The position numbers and the translations under genes were made by a program. From JABDJL01 sp963664065 (GTDB lineage: Bacteria > Pseudomonadota > Gammaproteobacteria > Xanthomonadales > SZUA-36), in the NCBI GenBank assembly GCA_963664065.1, contig OY760942.1, positions 2,418,001 through 2,482,000 of the forward strand: 64,000 nt of DNA, given 5' to 3'. This document shows positions 58,782 to 64,000 of the stretch, piece after piece. The notes beneath the pieces were generated by a model, which worked only from the letters and a program-made list of their open reading frames with translations, had not been told where the DNA came from and did no database searches. How positions within the stretch are numbered: the first letter of the stretch is position 1; each line of letters opens with the position of its first letter.

Positions 58782-59012
58782 CTACTCTTCATCCTCTTCG
58801 AAACCCTTGACGTTTCGCGCCGGTACCACGGTTGATATAGCATGCTTGTATATCATCTGGCTGACTGAGTTTTTGAGCATAACCACAAACTGGTCGAATG
58901 ATTCAACCTGTCCCTGTAGCTTGATTCCATTAACAAGATAAATTGAAACCGGAATCCGTTCACGCCTGAGCGCATTCAGAAATGGCTCCTGTAATGATTG
59001 ACCCTTTGCCAT
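58782..59012 (-). CDS. hfq: RNA chaperone Hfq
   Basis: Hfq is the hexameric Sm-like chaperone for small RNAs. The Sm1 motif (LQEPFLNALRRERIPVSIYLVNGIKLQGQVESFDQFVVML) and the Sm2 KH motif (YKHAISTVVPAR) are intact. At 76 residues with a short acidic tail (FEEDEE), it lacks the long flexible C-terminus of E. coli Hfq (102). It lies 57 bp after miaA. Confidence 0.97.
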   Translation of the reverse strand: MAKGQSLQEPFLNALRRERIPVSIYLVNGIKLQGQVESFDQFVVMLKNSVSQMIYKHAISTVVPARNVKGFEEDEE

Positions 59013-59069
59013 GGTCTTTCTCCTTTTATAATTTTTTCCGCTTGTAGCGGCACCAGAAGAAAGCGGTGT

Positions 59070-60029
59070 CTAGCGATGCAGCGATAGAAATTCCCTTACT
59101 GTACCAAACACCTTATCACTGCTTCCTTCCTTGCTTAAATCATACCACAGCGCCTGCTTCTCTCGGCGAAGCCATGTCAATTGTCGCTTGGCCAACCGAC
59201 GGGTTGCGACAATCGCCTTTTCCGGCCATTCCTCCTCGCTCAACCGGCCGTCCAGCCATTCCCAGCACTGCCGGTAACCGACCGTACGCATAGCCGGCAG
59301 ATTGCTGTTCAATTCAGGTCTGCCATGCAGTTCCCTGAGTTCTGCTTCAAACCCGCCTTCAATCATCTGTCTGAAGCGCTGTTCAATTCGTTGGTGTAAA
59401 ACCTGCCTTTCATCCGGGCAAACTACAATTTTCAAGGACTCGAAAGCGCGTGTTTCACCAACTGGACCCGATTGCAGTCTACTGATGGGCTCGCCGCTGA
59501 TCCGAAACACTTCAAGCGCTCTTTGAATGCGTTGTGCATCATTGGGGTTAATCCGACCGGCCGCTACGGGATCCAGGCCTTGCAGTTGCTGGTGCAAGGC
59601 AGGCCAACCATGTTTATCTGCTGCCTGCTCCAGTTCGGCACGGACCATGGGGTCAGCTGGGGGAAGCTCTGACAATCCATCAAGCAAAGCGTGGAAATAC
59701 AACATCGTTCCACCCACCAGCAACGGCACGCGGCCCGCCCGGAGAATGATGTCGATTTCACGAACGGCATCTTCGCAAAACCTCGCAGCGGAATACGCTT
59801 CTTCGGGATTACAGATATTGATCAGTCTGTGAGGCGCCCGTTGCAGGGTTTCAGCATCCGGCTTGGCTGTTCCGATGTTCATTCCCCGGTACACCAGTGC
59901 CGAGTCTACGCTGATGATATCGAGTGGAAATTTCTCTGCCAGTTCCACGGCCAGCCCGGTCTTCCCGGACGCCGTGGGACCCATGACACAAATCAATGGC
60001 GGGAGATCTGGAGTTTTATGCGGGCTCAA
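59070..60029 (-). CDS. miaA: tRNA dimethylallyltransferase MiaA
   Basis: MiaA puts a dimethylallyl group on A37 of tRNAs that read UNN codons. The P-loop VMGPTASGKTGLAVELAE, DSALVYRGMNIGTAKP, PLLVGGTMLYFHALL and VGYRQCWEWLDG are family blocks. I choose TTG 60029, one base after the mutL stop, giving 319 residues (E. coli 316) and the expected 15 residues before the P-loop. No clear ribosome-binding site is seen, so reinitiation after mutL is likely. The frame opens earlier inside mutL. Confidence 0.93.
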   Translation of the reverse strand: MSPHKTPDLPPLICVMGPTASGKTGLAVELAEKFPLDIISVDSALVYRGMNIGTAKPDAETLQRAPHRLINICNPEEAYSAARFCEDAVREIDIILRAGRVPLLVGGTMLYFHALLDGLSELPPADPMVRAELEQAADKHGWPALHQQLQGLDPVAAGRINPNDAQRIQRALEVFRISGEPISRLQSGPVGETRAFESLKIVVCPDERQVLHQRIEQRFRQMIEGGFEAELRELHGRPELNSNLPAMRTVGYRQCWEWLDGRLSEEEWPEKAIVATRRLAKRQLTWLRREKQALWYDLSKEGSSDKVFGTVREFLSLHR

Positions 60030-60030
60030 T

Positions 60031-61791
60031 TCAGCGGCCGCGGAGAAACAGTTGATCCAGTTTTTGCAAATCCAGCTGAATCCAGGTTGGGCGACCATGA
60101 TTACACTGGGCTGACCGCTCAGTGCGTTCCATGTCCCGCAACAATGCATTCATTTCAGGAAGGCTTAACTGGCGATTGGCACGCACTGACCCATGACAGG
60201 CCATGCTGGACAAAACCTCGTCCATTTCAGATTCAATCCGGCTGCTCTCCCCATCCACCGTTAACTCGGACAGAACATCCATTAACAAGCCCTTCAGGTC
60301 GGCCTTTTGCAGCAATGTGGGCACTTTCCTGATCAGAATTTCTTCAGGCCCGATCCGGTCACACTCAATACCCAGCCCGGCAAGTTGAGTGCCGTGTTTC
60401 TCCGCCTGGTCAGCCTCACGTTCTGACACCAGGACTTTGACCGGCACTAACAGGACCTGGCTGCGAATACCTTCTTCAGCAAATCCAGCTTTCAACCTTT
60501 CATAGGTAATGCGTTCGTGCGCTGCATGCATGTCAACCAGCACCAGCCCGTCGCGGTTCTGCGCCAGGATGTAGACACCGTGCAATAGTGCCAGGGCGAA
60601 ACCCAGCGGTGGAATTTCCTCGCCTTCCGGCGCTTCAGCCAGGGATTGTGCTGGTGACGAGAGTGCCTGGGCATAATGGGCAATCTGATCGCTGACCCTC
60701 ATAGCAATCCCGGCCTGCCGTGGAAAAGCCGCCACAATGGTTTGTCCGGATTCAATTCCCATACCGGCTCCTGGGCGCATGGCGCCGGCGCCGACACCAG
60801 AGTCCGCCAGTCTCCTGTGCAAACTGGAATAGAGGAAGTCATGCACCATGCGCGAGTCGCGGAAGCGCACTTCGTGTTTCTGCGGATGAACATTGACGTC
60901 CACCAGCCGCGCGGGCATCTGCAGGAATAGCACGAATGCCGGGTGGCGACCGTGAAAAAGCACATCCCGGAAAGCCTGCCGGACAGCGTGGGCGATGACA
61001 CGATCACGCACGATGCGTCCGTTAACAAAGAAAAACTGGCGATCCGCCTGTGCACGGTTATAACGTGGCTCTGCTACCCAGCCAGTAAGACTCAGATCTG
61101 CTCTTTCCTCGTCGATCAGCATTGCATGATCCAGGAATTCCTTGCCGCAGAGTTTTGCAACCCGTGCAGCCTGCTGTTCCGGTTCCGGTGCAGGGGGTAA
61201 TTTTCTGACCACCTTCGAGTTGTGGATCAGTTCGAAACCGACATCGAATCGCGCCAGCGCCATTTTCTTGACCAGTTCATCAATATGTGAAAACTCGGTT
61301 CGATCCGTACGCAGGAATTTCCGGCGGGCCGGTACGTTGTAAAACAGGTCACGCAATTCGACCCGGGTCCCGGTCTCACCCGCAGCAGGTACGGCATCAC
61401 CCGCTATACCCGTTGTGGCAGTGAGTTGCCAGGCGTGAACCCCTTCCGCAGTCCTTGATATCAGTTTCATGCGTGACACAGATGCAATACTGGACAGCGC
61501 CTCTCCCCTGAACCCCAAAGATGCTACCGCTTCCAAATCTTCGAGACTTGAAATTTTGCTGGTTGCATGCCTTTGCAAAGCGAGATCAAGATCTTTTCTG
61601 GAAATACCAAAACCATTATCGCTTACCTGTATCAGCCGCTTGCCACCCTGCTCAATCACCACGCTGATAGAACCTGCACCGGCATCAAGGCTGTTTTCGA
61701 GCAACTCCTTGACCACCGATGCTGGCCGTTCGACAACCTCGCCGGCAGCGATCTGGTTAATCAGGAACTCGGGTAATACGTGTATGGGCAT
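60031..61791 (-). CDS. mutL: DNA mismatch repair protein MutL
   Basis: MutL couples MutS recognition to strand excision. The GHKL ATPase has LPEFLINQIAAGEVVERPASVVKELLENSLDAGA, VSDNGFGISRKDLDLAL and ATSKISSLEDLEAVASLGFRGEALSSI. A variable linker (about 335-390) and the C-terminal dimerisation domain follow. The MutL-endonuclease DQHAxxExxxxE motif reads DMHAAHERITYERL, with Met for Gln and Arg for Glu. This is also seen in MutL proteins that lack nuclease activity, so the protein is probably of the MutH-dependent or accessory type. Length 586. Confidence 0.95.
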   Translation of the reverse strand: MPIHVLPEFLINQIAAGEVVERPASVVKELLENSLDAGAGSISVVIEQGGKRLIQVSDNGFGISRKDLDLALQRHATSKISSLEDLEAVASLGFRGEALSSIASVSRMKLISRTAEGVHAWQLTATTGIAGDAVPAAGETGTRVELRDLFYNVPARRKFLRTDRTEFSHIDELVKKMALARFDVGFELIHNSKVVRKLPPAPEPEQQAARVAKLCGKEFLDHAMLIDEERADLSLTGWVAEPRYNRAQADRQFFFVNGRIVRDRVIAHAVRQAFRDVLFHGRHPAFVLFLQMPARLVDVNVHPQKHEVRFRDSRMVHDFLYSSLHRRLADSGVGAGAMRPGAGMGIESGQTIVAAFPRQAGIAMRVSDQIAHYAQALSSPAQSLAEAPEGEEIPPLGFALALLHGVYILAQNRDGLVLVDMHAAHERITYERLKAGFAEEGIRSQVLLVPVKVLVSEREADQAEKHGTQLAGLGIECDRIGPEEILIRKVPTLLQKADLKGLLMDVLSELTVDGESSRIESEMDEVLSSMACHGSVRANRQLSLPEMNALLRDMERTERSAQCNHGRPTWIQLDLQKLDQLFLRGR

Positions 61792-61891
61792 GGGTAGCTA
61801 TCGGACAAACACAGAATGAAGATCATAAACGATGTTTGACCAGTCCCGAAACCCGGCCCGGTGCAAAGTCCTTATGAAAAGAACCGCAGGC

Positions 61892-63196
61892 CTAACTTGT
61901 TGGAATAATCAGTTCCTTTCCGACCAAAATCTTGTCGCCCCTTCCGTTAATTTTGTTGGCGCTGCGAAGACGGTTCAGGCTGACTTGGTAGCGACTGGCA
62001 ATACCGCCCAGCGTATCACCACGGGCCACGACATAGCGTTCTGCCGTACGGTTTGCAGCAATCCAGGTTCCGGGCGGCGGGCGGCGGTAGAAGTAGTCAC
62101 GTACCCCCTGGGAAATGGCTCGGCCCATACGCTGTTGAAATTTCTTTTGGGTCAACTTCTTTTCTTCGCCTGGATTGCTGATAAACGCAGTTTCCACCAG
62201 CACCGAGGGCACATCGGGTGATTTCAACACCAGAAAGTTTGCACGGCCTGTTTTATTTTTGTGTGTTTTCCCGGCGTGCTTCAAAGAGCCAAGTATGCTG
62301 TCTGCCACCTGGTTGCTGGCTTCCATGGTTGCGCTTTGTGAAAGGTCAAGCAACACTGAGGCGAGCATGTCGTCTTTTTGGTCCAGTTTCACCCCGCCTA
62401 TCAGGTCGGACCGGTTCTCGCCGGCTGCCAGCAGTCGGGCATATTCGCTGCTGGCGCCACGCCGGGACAAAACAAACACCGAACTGCCACTGACTTTGGC
62501 ATCCTTGAAAGCGTCGGCATGTATGGAAACAAAAAGGTCTGCACGAGCCTTACGGGCCTTTTCATATCTCTGCCGGTGCGCGATGTAGTAGTCACCGTCG
62601 CGGATCAGCATGCCCTGCATTCCGGGTTCAGCATCAATCTGTTTCTTCAATTCCCGGGCGATCGCCAGCACGACATTCTTCTCGCGTATTCTCTTTGGCC
62701 CTGAAGCACCCGGGTCTTCACCACCATGACCTGCATCGATGGCAATGATCACATCGCGGTTTGGTTTTTGTACGTCTGAAACGCGTTTGACGGTCGCCGA
62801 CTGCTGCCCGGAGCCACTGAAAAGGTCTACCACCAGCCTGTGGCCATACTGGCCGGTGGGGGCAAGGATGAAACTTTTCATCTGGGCATGCTCGCTCAGA
62901 TCAAGCACGATTCGAAGCGTATCGCCGGCAGGTTTTCCGTGTCGGACAGCAATAATGACTCCCGATTGCACAGATTCAGGATTAAATGATTTCTTGAGTT
63001 TTGAGGACAGCAGGTCAATCACGACACGATGCGGGTTTTGCAGCGTGAACAACTTGTATTCAGCGGGCTCGCTGAGATCAAGAACTGCCCTGGTTTTGTC
63101 GGGATCGGTCCACACCCGAAGATTGCTCACCTCGGTGGCCATTGCCTGAAGCGAACCGGTTAGAAGCAGAACAAATAAGATGCGGCGCAATACCAT
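61892..63196 (-). CDS. amiB: N-acetylmuramoyl-L-alanine amidase (AmiB/AmiC type)
   Basis: A periplasmic peptidoglycan amidase for daughter-cell separation. From ATG 63196 a signal peptide (MVLRRILFVLLLTGSLQAMA) is followed by an AMIN domain (about 22-135) that localises it. The zinc amidase_3 domain (IAIDAGHGGEDPGASGPKRIREKNV, FVSIHADAF, VLVETAFISNPGEE) and a C-terminal LysM domain (RYVVARGDTLGGIASRYQVS) complete 434 residues. The LysM at the C-terminus is typical of AmiB-like enzymes. An AAGGAGG lies about 12 nt before the ATG. It sits between tsaE and mutL. Confidence 0.93.
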   Translation of the reverse strand: MVLRRILFVLLLTGSLQAMATEVSNLRVWTDPDKTRAVLDLSEPAEYKLFTLQNPHRVVIDLLSSKLKKSFNPESVQSGVIIAVRHGKPAGDTLRIVLDLSEHAQMKSFILAPTGQYGHRLVVDLFSGSGQQSATVKRVSDVQKPNRDVIIAIDAGHGGEDPGASGPKRIREKNVVLAIARELKKQIDAEPGMQGMLIRDGDYYIAHRQRYEKARKARADLFVSIHADAFKDAKVSGSSVFVLSRRGASSEYARLLAAGENRSDLIGGVKLDQKDDMLASVLLDLSQSATMEASNQVADSILGSLKHAGKTHKNKTGRANFLVLKSPDVPSVLVETAFISNPGEEKKLTQKKFQQRMGRAISQGVRDYFYRRPPPGTWIAANRTAERYVVARGDTLGGIASRYQVSLNRLRSANKINGRGDKILVGKELIIPTS

Positions 63197-63302
63197 ATTT
63201 GGCTTCAACCTCCTTGTCGACAATTTAATGATGAATTGCTTTTCCGGAAAAAGCAAGAGTTTTTCTTTAAAAACCGTTAGATATACGGACTAACTAGAAA
63301 GG

Positions 63303-63770
63303 TTATCGCAAATATTGAACCAGCTTGTTATAAAGAGTTCCGGTCGCTGGATTGTGACAGATGAACACAAGTTCACGTGATGCATCCGCATGGGAAAACC
63401 GTATTGTAAGGTCGGCAGCGCGGAGCCAGGCAGCGCCACGTTCCGGCCATTCAATCATGAATACCGTTTGTGGATTGTACAAATCCTCAAGGCCCAGGAA
63501 CTCCAGTTCACCTGCCTGGACAATGCGGTAGAGATCAACATGGACCAGTTCAATCTGTTCCAGGGTATATCGCTCCAAAAGCCCGTAGGTCGGGCTTTTA
63601 ACCCTTTTTTTGTATCCCAGTTGCCTTAATACAGAGCGGGTAAAGGTGGTTTTGCCGGCACCAAGATCACCCTGCAGGTATATGATCAATGGCGGCTCCA
63701 GGCCATCAGCCACCACTGATGCAAGCCGGCTCATGGCTGCTTCATCCAGAAGTCCGGTTTCCAATGACAT
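63303..63770 (-). CDS. tsaE: tRNA threonylcarbamoyladenosine biosynthesis ATPase TsaE
   Basis: TsaE is the ATPase that supports TsaBD in making t6A37. Walker A is IIYLQGDLGAGKTTFTRSVL, then VKSPTYGLLERY, VHVDLYRI and FMIEWPERG. I start at ATG 63770 (MSLETGLLDEAAM), giving 155 residues, close to E. coli's 153. The frame opens 43 codons upstream inside the nnrD end. Sequence past Walker A is otherwise regular. Confidence 0.95.
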   Translation of the reverse strand: MSLETGLLDEAAMSRLASVVADGLEPPLIIYLQGDLGAGKTTFTRSVLRQLGYKKRVKSPTYGLLERYTLEQIELVHVDLYRIVQAGELEFLGLEDLYNPQTVFMIEWPERGAAWLRAADLTIRFSHADASRELVFICHNPATGTLYNKLVQYLR

Positions 63771-63798
63771 GCTTGCTGCCTGGCCTTTCACGGGCAGC

Positions 63799-64000
63799 TC
63801 ATCGCAGAACCTGCGGGAGACTTTCGATAATGTCACCTGCCAGCATACCCCGTTCACCCAGAATGGCCGCCGCATGATCACCGGCTGCGGCATGCGCAAC
63901 TACGCCCGCTTGTGCTGCGTTCCATGGGTCGTCACACTGTCCGAGCAAAGAAGCAATGATGCCAGTCAGTACGTCCCCGCTACCTGCGGTGGCCATGCCC
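63799..64000 (-). CDS. nnrD: ADP-dependent NAD(P)H-hydrate dehydratase, C-terminal end
   Basis: The last 66 codons of the gene are in the window; the start lies beyond 64000. GMATAGSGDVLTGIIASLLGQ is the signature (GxGDxLxG) of the ribokinase-like dehydratase domain, which repairs NAD(P)H hydrates, and ILGERGMLAGDIIESLPQVL ends it. In many gammaproteobacteria it is part of the two-domain Nnr protein with an N-terminal epimerase. It is followed by tsaE after 28 bp. Confidence 0.88.
   Translation of the reverse strand, partial: GMATAGSGDVLTGIIASLLGQCDDPWNAAQAGVVAHAAAGDHAAAILGERGMLAGDIIESLPQVLR

Overview
The window comes from a gammaproteobacterial chromosome with roughly balanced to slightly GC-rich composition. 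The evidence is gene order: dnaK-dnaJ-dapB, carA-carB-greA, smc-zipA-ligA, scpA-scpB-rluB, rnr-rlmB, and the long nnrD-tsaE-amiB-mutL-miaA-hfq-hflX-hflK-hflC-DUF2065-purA run, together with ZipA, RatA/RnfH/SmpB and a BamE lipoprotein. I cannot assign a genus; an uncultured or marine lineage is a guess.

Layout. 1-10.1 kb, minus strand: glycosyltransferase fragment, lysS, prfB with its programmed +1 frameshift, recJ, greA, carB, carA. 10.5-13.6 kb: an insertion into the usual dapB-carA junction, holding a persulfide-dioxygenase/rhodanese fusion, a ParB-like hypothetical and a radical SAM protein. 13.6-18.4 kb: dapB, dnaJ, dnaK, grpE, with sigma-32-type promoters before grpE and dnaK. 18.5-24.6 kb: recN, fur, a BamE-SPOR fusion, rnfH, ratA, smpB and a TPR-sulfotransferase. 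24.7-28.4 kb: a thiamine-uptake operon (TPP riboswitch, TonB-dependent receptor, PnuC-type transporter, thiamine-kinase-like enzyme).

28.5-36.6 kb is the accessory region. The tmRNA gene carries a group I intron of about 283 nt in its T-loop. An exact intron-free copy of the last 27 nt of tmRNA lies 235 nt downstream, followed by a filamentous-phage gene II-type replication protein. This looks like the scar of a mobile element that used ssrA as attachment site. Next comes a large CRP-like/cyclase/membrane/TPR protein interrupted by an in-frame amber codon, with a consensus CRP half-site palindrome in front of it. A frameshifted metal-binding secreted protein follows, its 3' end meeting an intact IS3-family element.

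36.6-64 kb returns to core genome: a lipoprotein, ligA, zipA, smc, queF, bolA, a YciI protein, a YciO-like protein, scpA, scpB, rluB, an HD hydrolase, a nitrilase/deaminase pair, rlmB, rnr, tRNA-Leu(CAG), purA, a DUF2065 protein, hflC, hflK, hflX, hfq, miaA, mutL, amiB, tsaE and the end of nnrD.

The features most worth following up are the intron-split tmRNA with its duplicated 3' end and phage replication gene, the CRP-cyclase-TPR protein with its consensus operator, the BamE-SPOR fusion, and the hairpin that abuts the start codon of the riboswitch-controlled receptor.
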